Shown here piece by piece: positions 44,721 to 53,215 of a DNA stretch of 64,000 bases. Numbering within the stretch: the stretch's first letter is position 1; every line of letters starts with the position of its first letter. The position numbers and the translations under genes were made by a program. The DNA is from JANLTP01 sp031363055. Its GTDB lineage: Bacteria > Pseudomonadota > Gammaproteobacteria > Burkholderiales > Burkholderiaceae_E. The stretch spans positions 12,326 to 76,325 of the forward strand of contig JANLTP010000097.1 in NCBI GenBank assembly GCA_031363055.1. The letters are read 5' to 3'. Below the pieces are notes generated by a model. The model saw only the letters and a program-made list of their open reading frames with translations. It was not told the DNA's origin and did no database searches.

Positions 44721-44825
44721 GATCAGGCTGGCGGGGTGCTTGGCGTAGCGGCATCAAGGAGGAGCGTCGGCCGCCAGGTCGGCGCGGAGGACAGCCGCGT
44801 AGCCAAGCGCACCGTCATCCTGATC
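44721..44825 (+). repeat. dispersed palindromic repeat family B, copy 2
   Basis: 105 bp, opening GATCAGGCTGGCGGGGTGCT and closing with the near-inverse AAGCGCACCGTCATCCTGATC. The core shares GTAGCGGCAT and ACAGCCGCGTAGCC with copy 1. Non-coding on both strands. Confidence 0.88.
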
Positions 44826-44956
44826 CCGAGACAGCCCGGTTGACCTGATCTCCGTACTACCATTGACACGGCAAACGATCATTTGCGATTATGTGTCGAT
44901 GAGGCATGCGACTTGCGTGTTTCTCCGCGAGCCTCCAGTTCCCGCAAGGATTAAGC

Positions 44957-45769
44957 ATGCAAATTCGCGTTGGTTTCGAAATGTCTTACCAATGTCCACA
45001 GCCAACGCCGATGATCCTGGCCTTGAACATCCACTATTCGCGCGCCTCGGACCTGGTACGGCCGGATCATTTAATGACTTATCCGTCGGTACCGGTGACC
45101 GCCTATCGCGACCTGTTCGGCAACTGGTGCAGCCGCTTGGTCGCGCCGCCAGGTCGCTTCGTGCTTAGCACAGACGCCTTGATCAACGACACCGGTGCAA
45201 CCGACCTGGTGGTTCGCTCTGCCGTGCAGACACCGGTCGAGATGTTGCCCGAATCGACACTGGTTTATTTGCTAGGCAGCCGATACTGCGAAACCGATCA
45301 GCTTTCGGAGATTGCCTGGCGGATCTTCGGTTCGGCGCCGACCGGATGGGATCGGGTTCAGACGATTTGCGATTTCGTGCATCGACATATCCAGTTCGGC
45401 TACCAGCATGCGCGACGCACCCGCACTGCGCTCGAGGCATATAACGAAGGTCAAGGTGTATGTCGCGACTATGCGCATCTGGCCATTGCCTTCTGCCGGT
45501 GCATGAACATACCAGCACGTTATTGCACCGGATACCTGGGCGATATCGGCACCCCACCCCCTTGGGGTACGATGGACTTCGCCGGCTGGTTCGAGGCCTA
45601 TCTCGGGGATCGGTGGTACACCTTCGACGCGCGCAACAATACGCCGCGTATCGGACGTGTGCTGATTGCGCGCGGACGTGATGCCTGTGACGTTGCCCTG
45701 TCGAGCACCTTCGGTCCGAACACTCTGGAGAGCTTCAAGGTCTGGACCGACGAAGTGGTAGCCGCTTGA
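44957..45769 (+). CDS. transglutaminase-like family protein
   Basis: 270 residues from ATG 44957, preceded by AAGGA. An N-terminal beta domain (MQIRVGFEMSYQC) leads to the transglutaminase core: DFVHRHIQFGYQ, then GVCRDYAHLAIAFCRCMNIPARY with the catalytic Cys, and WYTFDARNN with the Asp. Where many family members have a catalytic His (DFHAWFE) this protein has DFAGWFE, so the triad may be incomplete or use another His. Not linked to the neighbours. Confidence 0.85.
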   Translation: MQIRVGFEMSYQCPQPTPMILALNIHYSRASDLVRPDHLMTYPSVPVTAYRDLFGNWCSRLVAPPGRFVLSTDALINDTGATDLVVRSAVQTPVEMLPESTLVYLLGSRYCETDQLSEIAWRIFGSAPTGWDRVQTICDFVHRHIQFGYQHARRTRTALEAYNEGQGVCRDYAHLAIAFCRCMNIPARYCTGYLGDIGTPPPWGTMDFAGWFEAYLGDRWYTFDARNNTPRIGRVLIARGRDACDVALSSTFGPNTLESFKVWTDEVVAA

Positions 45770-45783
45770 TACATACTTATCGT

Positions 45784-46536
45784 TCAACGCGGCCCATTCA
45801 ACGCAGCCCATTCGTCGAGTGCTGCCACCAGTGAATCGATGAGTTTGGCCCGAAGTTGCGACCAACGCGCCCCGCCGTCCTCAACAAAACCTTGATTCAC
45901 CTCGAGTTCGATACCAATGTACGCAGCTTCAGAATGCCGCTTGCGCAACGCCGAAGTAAGGCCGTCGCTGCGGCCCTCATAGGGATAGTTGCGCCGCAGC
46001 CTCAGCCGTGGAAGTCGCTGCGCCAACATATCCTGCCAGCGTTTCGAAAAGAGTATCTCTCCTGCCCGCTGCGGGTCGTACAACCAGGCGACGTCGGCCA
46101 GTCGAACGCTACCATCGAGCACCGGGGTAAAACTGTGCGAGGCAATGTGCAACACTGATTCGCCGCAGGCAATTCGGCCGTCGATTTCAGCCTCGACCGA
46201 CTGGCGGTGCGGGCGGTAGTACCGCTCCAGAATCGATTGCCGTTCACCGTGCTCCAATCGCCGAGTGAATTCGGAGAACAATTGACGATGCCCAACCGAG
46301 CGATTCAGATCGACGAGGAGTCGAGTCGTCGTCGATGCATGCAGCGGTGCACCCAGGCGGCGTGCCATCTGTCGAGCCAGCTCGAGGGCACCCGGGTCCC
46401 AGCCTCGATGGCCCTGCAGGGTCGCGGCCTGCCCGACAAAGAGCTCGCGATAGTCGACCGGCACCCGATTCCCGCCGTGCTCACAACTGATGACCAGGCT
46501 TGGCATGGTTGCCATGCGAATCTGACGCGGCCTCAT
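45784..46536 (-). CDS. N-formylglutamate amidohydrolase family protein
   Basis: 250 residues from ATG 46536; the later MPSLVISCEHGG (ATG 46506) may be the real start. Signatures: SCEHGGNRVPVDYRELF, RGWDPGALELARQMA, LHASTTTRLLVDLNRS, LHIASHSFTPVLDG, and the late IGIELEVNQGFV. The family hydrolyses N-formylglutamate in histidine degradation, but no hut genes are present, so the natural substrate is uncertain. Confidence 0.9.
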   Translation of the reverse strand: MRPRQIRMATMPSLVISCEHGGNRVPVDYRELFVGQAATLQGHRGWDPGALELARQMARRLGAPLHASTTTRLLVDLNRSVGHRQLFSEFTRRLEHGERQSILERYYRPHRQSVEAEIDGRIACGESVLHIASHSFTPVLDGSVRLADVAWLYDPQRAGEILFSKRWQDMLAQRLPRLRLRRNYPYEGRSDGLTSALRKRHSEAAYIGIELEVNQGFVEDGGARWSQLRAKLIDSLVAALDEWAALNGPR

Positions 46537-46588
46537 CTTACAAAGTCCCGTCGATGGTTGCGCGGCAGAGGTAAATTCGCAGGAACGC

Positions 46589-46625
46589 TATCATAAAACG
46601 CTTGCTATTGATATCATAAAACGCT
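46589..46625 (+). promoter_or_regulatory. direct-repeat operator upstream of hicAB
   Basis: TATCATAAAACGCT is repeated exactly at 46589-46602 and 46612-46625 (23 bp apart, two helix turns), ending 10 bp before the hicA ATG. It probably overlaps the promoter and is the HicB binding site. Confidence 0.75.
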
Positions 46626-46635
46626 AGCATTAGTC

Positions 46636-46893
46636 ATGGTGAACACAAAACACCGAAAGACACTTCAGGCCATTTTCGCGCGTCCAACGTCGGCAACGAT
46701 TGTCTTTACTCACATTGAGTCCGTGGTCATTGCACTGGGCGGTGCAGTCGCAGAACGCGAAGGTTCGCGGGTCAAGATCACTTTGCAAGGCGAACAGTGG
46801 CACGCTCACCGTCCTCATCCCGGCAAAGAGGCCAAGCGCTATCAAGTTGAGGAGGCCCGCGAAATGTTGGAGCGCTTGGGAATCAAACCATGA
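46636..46893 (+). CDS. hicA: HicA-family toxin (mRNA interferase)
   Basis: 85 residues. KTLQAIFARPTSATIVFTHIESVVIALGGAV and EGSRVKITLQGEQWHAHRPHPGKEAKRYQVEEAREMLERLGI follow the HicA double-stranded-RNA-binding-like fold; the active-site His lies in the WHAHRPHP region. It cleaves mRNA and is neutralised by HicB. Toxin comes first, and its TGA overlaps the hicB ATG. Confidence 0.9.
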   Translation: MVNTKHRKTLQAIFARPTSATIVFTHIESVVIALGGAVAEREGSRVKITLQGEQWHAHRPHPGKEAKRYQVEEAREMLERLGIKP

Positions 46894-47222
46894 ATACGAT
46901 GAACCACAAAGGGTACACGGCAAGAATCGAATTCGACGAACGCGACAATATATTTGTTGGGCGTGTTCTCGGGCTGCGCACCATGATCAGCTTTCATGGC
47001 GACACCGTTGCTGAGCTACGTTCCGATTTCGAGATCGCTGTCGAGGAATTCCTGCGCGATTGCAAAGAGCAAGGGGTTCGACCGGAGAAGCCCGCATCCG
47101 GCAAACTCATGCTACGCGTGCCACCCGAGATTCACGGTGCCGCACTGGTTGCAGCCCAGGCGGCGGGCAAGAGTCTGAATCAATGGGCCACCGAGGTTAT
47201 TCAACAAGCCAGTCAAGGCTAA
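46890..47222 (+). CDS. hicB: HicB-family antitoxin
   Basis: 110 residues. The HicB partial RNase H fold (YTARIEFDERDNIFVGRVLGLRTMISFHGDTVAELRSDFEIAVEEFL) is followed by a C-terminal ribbon-helix-helix (KLMLRVPPEIHGAALVAAQAAGKSLNQWATEVI) for DNA binding. Coupled to hicA. Complete. Confidence 0.93.
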   Translation: MNTMNHKGYTARIEFDERDNIFVGRVLGLRTMISFHGDTVAELRSDFEIAVEEFLRDCKEQGVRPEKPASGKLMLRVPPEIHGAALVAAQAAGKSLNQWATEVIQQASQG

Positions 47223-47239
47223 GCGCGTTTCTTGCGCGG

Positions 47240-48007
47240 CTAGCCAAGCTCGCGCAAATCAGCAATCACCTGCGAGCCAAACTGCGGCGACGCGATTAAG
47301 GCCGCAATCTTTCCCGCGACTGCGTCGGGCGTCGCGAGCGCCCCCTGCTGTTTCATCGCGATAAAATTCGCCACTGCCGGAAAATGATTGCTACCGTGCT
47401 CGCGAATCCGCCCCTGCATCGCCGTGTCAACCACACCTGGTGCCAGCGATACCACACGGGCACCGAGCCGACCATGGGTCGCCTCTTCAGCCGCCAGCGT
47501 CTGGCTGTATAAATCCAGTCCGGCTTTGGTCGCGCAATACACCGACCAACCTGGAAAAGGTCGGCGACCCGCGCCCGAGGATATATTGAGTATCTGCACG
47601 TGGTCGGCGAGACCTCGCAGGCGCGTCACGAAAGCAGCGCTCAGAGCGATCGGCGCCGCCAGGTTGAGCATACAGGCGCGCGCGATATCAGCACTGTGCA
47701 AATGCTCGCTTTGGCCAATCGGGTCGACCATACCGGCGTTGTTAATGAGCACAGCACGCGTTAGCCGCTCTGTTCCTATTGCACTCAGTGTTGATTCGAT
47801 TTGCGCCAGCATGACGGTAACACCGAAGTCTGGCGTACTCAAATCGGCCACCTGTTGCAGCACCCTGGCGCCTGCGGTTTCCAACCGGCTCAACCGCTCG
47901 CTGCGATGGCGCGCCAATCCAATCACGATGGCCTGTGCCGACACCAGTTGCCCCGCCAGCGCTTCGCCAATGCCTCGAGAACTGCCGGTAACCAAATATA
48001 AATTCAT
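47240..48007 (-). CDS. short-chain dehydrogenase/reductase
   Basis: 255 residues. NADP motif VTGSSRGIGEAL at the N-terminus, NNAGMVDPIG, catalytic ISSGAGRRPFPGWSVYCATK (Ser, Tyr, Lys). The family pattern is close to sepiapterin-reductase-like SDRs. It starts 25 bp from the amidase stop on the same strand and may be read through from that operon. Substrate unknown. Confidence 0.88.
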   Translation of the reverse strand: MNLYLVTGSSRGIGEALAGQLVSAQAIVIGLARHRSERLSRLETAGARVLQQVADLSTPDFGVTVMLAQIESTLSAIGTERLTRAVLINNAGMVDPIGQSEHLHSADIARACMLNLAAPIALSAAFVTRLRGLADHVQILNISSGAGRRPFPGWSVYCATKAGLDLYSQTLAAEEATHGRLGARVVSLAPGVVDTAMQGRIREHGSNHFPAVANFIAMKQQGALATPDAVAGKIAALIASPQFGSQVIADLRELG

Positions 48008-48032
48008 ATGCGATCGATCAAACGTGTGTCAT

Positions 48033-50501
48033 TCAAAAACTGCGCCAGTCGCCCAACTGCTCAAACGCATGGGCTGCCCGATAAATCGTTGATTCGGCAT
48101 AGTGCTTGCCGATCAACTGCAAGCCGATCGGCAAGCCCTGGCTCATGCCGCACGGAATCGACATCGCCGGATGGCCCGTCACATCGAACGGCGCAGTGTT
48201 GCCAATCATCTCAAAGGCTCGTTGGCAATACAGCGCGAGTGGCGCGTCCGGCGCCGGTAGCGGCGTCGCTTTCATCGGCACTGTCGGCATCAGCAGCAGA
48301 TCGTAGCGCGACAACACATCGTCATAGGACTGCTTGAGCACCCGCACCAGATTCTGTGATTTGGCGTAGAAGTGGCCGCGATAGTAGCGAATGAAATATT
48401 CGCCGGCAAACATCGACACCTTGAGCGAGCGCGACAGCTCATTGGCGCGAGCCCGCCAATTGGCGTGGGCATCGAGCAAGCTGGTGGTGTAGAGGCCCTT
48501 CCAGTTAAAGCCCATACCGTTGCCATGCATCATTTGCGCTTGCAGGCCTTCCAAAGCAATCGGCGTCCAGATGGCGACACCGTCGCGATGCATTGGAATG
48601 GAGACTTCATCGATGATGGCACCGAGCTCGCGCAGCCGCTCAACCGCGCGGCGCACTTTGGCATCGACATCCGACTCGCTGTTTTCGTGGTTGAAGCCCT
48701 CGGTGATAACGGCCATACGCATGCCCGCAACACCACGACCCAGCGCGGCCGTGTACTTGTCGACACGCACATCATATTGCCGAGGATCCAGGCCGTCGGC
48801 GCCGGCAATGACTTCGAGCAGCAGAGCATTGTCAGCGACTGTCGTGGTCATCGGGCCGGCGTGATCAATGGTGTTCTCGATCGGCATGACGCCGGTGTAC
48901 GGCACCAAGCCGTGGGTGGCTTTCATGCCATAACAGCCCGAGAAACTGGCGGGCATGCGGATTGACCCACCCTGATCGCCACCGATGCCCATTTCGATTT
49001 CACCCGAGCCAACGATCGCGCCGGTTCCACAGGACGAGCCGCCGGCCGAGTACCCGATCTTGTACGGGTTGTGAACTGGACCATAGTGGGTGGTGTGGCT
49101 GCTGCCCGACAGACAGAAATGCTCGCAGTGCGCCTTGCCAACGATCGTGCCGCCCGCATCGAGGATTCGGGTGACCAGCGTCGCGTCGAGGTCGGGTACG
49201 TAACCTTCAAGCGTTGACGAGCCGTTCATCATCGGCACGCCGGCCAGGCAGACATTGTCCTTCAGAACCACCCGTTTGCCTTGCAGCGGACCGTAGGGCG
49301 CGCCCTTGATATCGGTCTTTACATACCAGGCATTGAGCGGATTCTCCGATGCCTTCGGCTTGTGGCCCGGTGTGCGCGGGTAACGCACCGGCGGCAGGTT
49401 ATCGGATAACTGCGCGATCCGATCGTAGGACTTGAAGGTGCCTTCCATGACTTCGAGATACTCGCCCACCTCGTGGTCGGACATGCTCATGTTCAACGAG
49501 GCGACGATCTCTTTCATTTGCGCGAGACTGGGCCGCTTGACGATAGACATACTTCCCCCTGAGGGCACAATATTCGATGACGGACGGGATTCGGAATAAC
49601 GGGCACTGGCTGGCGATTCGTGCGGCTGGGATTGAGGCGGCTGCGACTGATGCGCCGTCGATTGGCGCAACGAACCGCCAGCGGGCGATGCGCTCGTAGT
49701 TCCACGATTAATTCGTGCAACACCCATGCCAAGCAACTCCGCCATGGCACCCGCGCGTACTTCGGATGCCACCATTTCGCGCACGATCAGGCCGCGCTCG
49801 AGCGCCACGATGCGGTCAGCCACATCGAGCACCAGATCGAGGTTCTGCTCGACGATCAGCATCGACAAACCGGTACTGTCGCGCAGCTTGGCCAAAATCT
49901 GGCCGATCTCCTGAACGATCGATGGTTGTATGCCCTCCGAGGGCTCATCGAGCAACAGCAACCAGGGACTCGGCATCAGCGCACGCGCAAGCGCCAGAAT
50001 CTGCTGCTCACCGCCCGACAAGGCGCCGCCGCGCCGCTCCAGCAGAACGTTCAGTCGCGGAAAGGTGTCCAGCACACGCGTCAGCGACTGTTCCTCGGTC
50101 TCGCCGCTATCGGCCGACCAGGCAAGCCGCAAATTGTCACGCGCCGACAGGCCAGGCAAAATGCCGCGGCCCTGCGGTACATAGCCTATACCGAGGCGAC
50201 TGCGAATATGCGCGGGCGTACCGGTGACGTCGACGCTATCCACCAGGATGCGCCCGGCCGTGGTCGGCATCAGCCCCATGATGGACTTGAGCAAGGTACT
50301 CTTGCCCATGCCGTTATGCCCAACGATGCCGATCGCCTCGCCTTCAAACAGCTTGAGCGAAATTCCATGCAACACGGGCACGTGTCCGTAGCCGGCCCGC
50401 AGTTCACTGACCTCCAACACCGCATCGCGAGACGCCGGGTCTGCCGACCGACTACTGACTTCGTCTGGCTTATGGTCAACATGGCTTGTGCCGGATTTCA
50501 T
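48033..50501 (-). CDS. LivF/UrtE-type ABC ATPase fused to an amidase
   Basis: An uninterrupted 822-codon frame. Residues 28-265 are a complete ABC ATPase: Walker A GHNGMGKST, signature LSGGEQQILALARAL, Walker B LLLLDEPSEGI. Residues 266-317 are a Ser/Gln/Pro-rich linker. Residues 318-822 are an amidase-signature enzyme: Lys in VVLKDNVCLAG, cis-Ser GYSAGGSSCGTGA, nucleophile GGDQGGSIRMPAS. A GGGGGAAG sits just before the internal ATG at 49550, so a separate 505-residue amidase may also be made. Last gene of an amide-uptake operon; it would import an amide and hydrolyse it. Confidence 0.82.
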   Translation of the reverse strand: MKSGTSHVDHKPDEVSSRSADPASRDAVLEVSELRAGYGHVPVLHGISLKLFEGEAIGIVGHNGMGKSTLLKSIMGLMPTTAGRILVDSVDVTGTPAHIRSRLGIGYVPQGRGILPGLSARDNLRLAWSADSGETEEQSLTRVLDTFPRLNVLLERRGGALSGGEQQILALARALMPSPWLLLLDEPSEGIQPSIVQEIGQILAKLRDSTGLSMLIVEQNLDLVLDVADRIVALERGLIVREMVASEVRAGAMAELLGMGVARINRGTTSASPAGGSLRQSTAHQSQPPQSQPHESPASARYSESRPSSNIVPSGGSMSIVKRPSLAQMKEIVASLNMSMSDHEVGEYLEVMEGTFKSYDRIAQLSDNLPPVRYPRTPGHKPKASENPLNAWYVKTDIKGAPYGPLQGKRVVLKDNVCLAGVPMMNGSSTLEGYVPDLDATLVTRILDAGGTIVGKAHCEHFCLSGSSHTTHYGPVHNPYKIGYSAGGSSCGTGAIVGSGEIEMGIGGDQGGSIRMPASFSGCYGMKATHGLVPYTGVMPIENTIDHAGPMTTTVADNALLLEVIAGADGLDPRQYDVRVDKYTAALGRGVAGMRMAVITEGFNHENSESDVDAKVRRAVERLRELGAIIDEVSIPMHRDGVAIWTPIALEGLQAQMMHGNGMGFNWKGLYTTSLLDAHANWRARANELSRSLKVSMFAGEYFIRYYRGHFYAKSQNLVRVLKQSYDDVLSRYDLLLMPTVPMKATPLPAPDAPLALYCQRAFEMIGNTAPFDVTGHPAMSIPCGMSQGLPIGLQLIGKHYAESTIYRAAHAFEQLGDWRSF

Positions 50502-51223
50502 TTGGCTCGAGTCCCGATGTATACCTCGCGAACCTTGGCGTCGGACAACACCGCATCGGGTTCACCCTCCATCAAAATGGCGCCTTGATGCATCACGGTG
50601 ATGCGCCCACCCAGCATCCGTACAAACTGCATGTCATGATCCACCACAATGACCGTTGCCTTCTGATTGATGCGATGAATCACGTCGACCAGTCGATCCG
50701 ACTCGCCGCCGGTGATACCGGCGGCCGGCTCATCAAGCAACACCAGCCAAGGCTTCTGAATCGTCACCAGGCCGAGCTCAACCATCTGCCGTTGGCCGTG
50801 GGCAAGCTCCCCGACCGGGCGACGCAGCAACGGCATCAGCGCGAGCTCCTCGGCGACTTCCTCCAGCGCTGAATTGATCTCGCCGCGCGATCGAATTCGG
50901 GCGGCGGCCAACCAGAGATTTTCGTACACCGTCAGCCCGTTCATGACCGAAGGTACCTGGGTCTTGATACCAACGCCGAGGCGAACTATTTCATGCGAGC
51001 GCCAACCGGTGACGTCCTGACCACGAATCAACACCCGGCCGTTTTCATGATTCAGGCGCAACTGTCCGGTCAGACATTTGAAGAAGGTACTTTTACCAGC
51101 GCCGTTCGGTCCGATCAAACAGCGCAGCTCGCGCTCGCGCATCGAGAAGTTGACATTATTGACGGCCAGCACGCCACCAAAACGCATCGACAGATCACGG
51201 GCTTCAACGACAGCTTCACTCAT
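50498..51223 (-). CDS. ABC ATPase, LivG/UrtD type
   Basis: 241 residues. Walker A GPNGAGKST, signature LAHGQRQMVELGL, Walker B LVLLDEPAAGI, switch VDHDMQFV. Overlaps the LivM gene and the fusion gene by four bases each. Partner of the LivF-like half of the fusion protein. Confidence 0.93.
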   Translation of the reverse strand: MSEAVVEARDLSMRFGGVLAVNNVNFSMRERELRCLIGPNGAGKSTFFKCLTGQLRLNHENGRVLIRGQDVTGWRSHEIVRLGVGIKTQVPSVMNGLTVYENLWLAAARIRSRGEINSALEEVAEELALMPLLRRPVGELAHGQRQMVELGLVTIQKPWLVLLDEPAAGITGGESDRLVDVIHRINQKATVIVVDHDMQFVRMLGGRITVMHQGAILMEGEPDAVLSDAKVREVYIGTRAK

Positions 51224-52284
51224 CGAGAACCCGGCGCCCCGGAACCATTGGCTACCCGACGGCGGCGTTTGCCGTTGGTTTGACGCCGGCTGACGCGCGC
51301 TTGCTGATCACGTTGCCGCCAATGCGCGAAGGCTGGTGCGAAGCCCCTGGGAATCAGCAGCACGACCAATACCAGGATGGCGCCGAGAATCAGCGAGTTA
51401 TCAATCAGGGTCTGTTGCCCGAGCAATATCTTGAGCATGCCCAGCAAGGCCGCTCCAATCATCGGACCGATCAAGGTGCCGAGTCCGCCAACGATGGTCC
51501 AGATAATGACCTCGGCCGATTGCCCGAGGCTGAACATTCCGGGCGTCACAATTTCGGCCCAGTTCGCAAACAGGCAGCCGGCCAGTCCGGCCATCGATGC
51601 GCTGATCGTGAAGATGGCCGTCTTGTAGGCTGGCGCGTTATAGCCCAGCAACTCGGCGCGCGCCTCGTTCTCACGAATGCCGATCAGGACACGCCCGAAG
51701 GTGCTGGCCAGAATACCCCGGCAAATCAAATAGCAGCCGAGCAGGCACACGATGACAACATAATAAAAAGGCGTACCAAAAATGGTCGCCGCCGTATCGC
51801 CGGGTACGTTTAAAATCGGGAACGCCGGTATGCCGTTAAAGCCTCCCAGCCGGGCGCTGCCGATTCGATACGCTTCGCCAGCGGTGGCGTTCATGAACTT
51901 GAACAGGATCAAGCTCACGACCAATGTAATGACGCCCATGTAGACGTCGCTGATGCGACCATAAAACATCATCGCGCCGATGATTGCGGCAAACAGTGCG
52001 GGCAGAATAATCGCCAGCAGAAACGGGCCGGTGCTTTCGCCGACATTCATCGCGGCAATGGCGTAGACGTAAGCACCGAGACCAAAGTAGGCGCCGTGCC
52101 CGAAGCTCAACAAACCGGCGTAACCCCACATCAACCCGAGGGACAACGCAAACAGTGCCCAGATGGCGAGCAGCGTCGCCGTGTTGGTGTCAGAGACCAG
52201 GGGTAACAGCAGAAGCACGACGGTAGCGGCCAAAAACCAGCCCCAGCGCATTTTTCCGCCAGCGGCAAACGAATCAGTCAGCAT
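51220..52284 (-). CDS. ABC permease, LivM/UrtC type
   Basis: 354 residues, about nine transmembrane segments. WALFALSLGLMWGYAGLLSFGHGAYFGLGAY is the LivM signature; GRVLIGIRENEARAELLGYN and IGPMIGAALLG also fit. A basic C-terminal tail is present. Starts 18 bp after the LivH-type gene. Confidence 0.92.
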   Translation of the reverse strand: MLTDSFAAGGKMRWGWFLAATVVLLLLPLVSDTNTATLLAIWALFALSLGLMWGYAGLLSFGHGAYFGLGAYVYAIAAMNVGESTGPFLLAIILPALFAAIIGAMMFYGRISDVYMGVITLVVSLILFKFMNATAGEAYRIGSARLGGFNGIPAFPILNVPGDTAATIFGTPFYYVVIVCLLGCYLICRGILASTFGRVLIGIRENEARAELLGYNAPAYKTAIFTISASMAGLAGCLFANWAEIVTPGMFSLGQSAEVIIWTIVGGLGTLIGPMIGAALLGMLKILLGQQTLIDNSLILGAILVLVVLLIPRGFAPAFAHWRQRDQQARVSRRQTNGKRRRRVANGSGAPGSR

Positions 52285-52302
52285 TCAAGAAGCCTCTGTT
52301 CA

Positions 52303-53169
52303 CTACGCGGAGTTCCGGAAAAAACGTCCGGTAATACCTTGCGGCATCAGGCGTAACAGCACGATGGCAAAGGCCAGCATGACGATCTCGCCAATCACCG
52401 GACCGGAGGCGAATGAGACGATCTGATTGACCGTACCGAACAGAATTGAACTCGACAGCGTGCCCGCGATGACCGCAGCGCCACCGGTAATAACCGTGAT
52501 GTAGGCCTTGGCGATGTAGGCGCCGCCCGACGACGGCAACAGACCCGTCAACGGCGCGAGCACGCCACCGGCCAGACCGGAAAGCGCGGCACCCACCGCA
52601 AAGGTCCACATGTAAACCTTCTTCGGGTCATAACCGAGCGACGAGGCGACATCGGCACTTTGCATGGCGCCGCGCGCAATCAGCCCCAGCCTCGTGTAGC
52701 GAATGACCAGCCACATGCCGATGATCATCAGGATCGCGATGGCGATGATGAACAGGTTATAGCCACCCATCTGGTAACTGCCCAAGGTGTAGGCCGGAAT
52801 CGGCGCCGGAATGCTGACGGCGGTGTTGCCGAAGATCAGCGATACCAGACCCACCAGAAAGAGGCTCAAGCCCCAGGTGGCGAGCATGGTGTCGATCATC
52901 CGTCCATACAGAAAACGGATGACGAGGCGTTCGATGATCAATCCGATGATGCCAACCACCAAGGGCGAGAGAATCAACATCGCAAAGTAGACGTTGATGC
53001 CGGCCTTGGCAGCGGCAATCGTGGTGTAACCGCCGATCATTACAAATTCGCCATGGGCCAGGTTGATCACACGCATCATCCCGAACACGACTGCCAGCCC
53101 GGCGCTGGTCAGCGCCAGGAAAGCAATCATGTAAAAGATTTCCAGTGTGACAACACCGGCGTAGTCCAT
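52303..53169 (-). CDS. ABC permease, LivH/UrtB type
   Basis: 288 residues from ATG 53169. ALTSAGLAVVFGMMRVINLAHGEFVMIGGY is the LivH/UrtB signature; RFLYGRMIDTMLATWGLSLFLVG and RGAMQSADVASSLGYDPKKVY also fit. Inner-membrane pore subunit of the amide/urea-type importer. Confidence 0.93.
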   Translation of the reverse strand: MDYAGVVTLEIFYMIAFLALTSAGLAVVFGMMRVINLAHGEFVMIGGYTTIAAAKAGINVYFAMLILSPLVVGIIGLIIERLVIRFLYGRMIDTMLATWGLSLFLVGLVSLIFGNTAVSIPAPIPAYTLGSYQMGGYNLFIIAIAILMIIGMWLVIRYTRLGLIARGAMQSADVASSLGYDPKKVYMWTFAVGAALSGLAGGVLAPLTGLLPSSGGAYIAKAYITVITGGAAVIAGTLSSSILFGTVNQIVSFASGPVIGEIVMLAFAIVLLRLMPQGITGRFFRNSA

Positions 53170-53215
53170 GGCGCCCTGCTCTTTGCTTGTAGTCGCTGGT
53201 AGTTTCCAGTAGTTG

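Noticed and set aside
44465..44825. CRISPR array
   Set aside because: Repeats are few, 48-bp units lack unique spacers, and no cas genes are present in the window.
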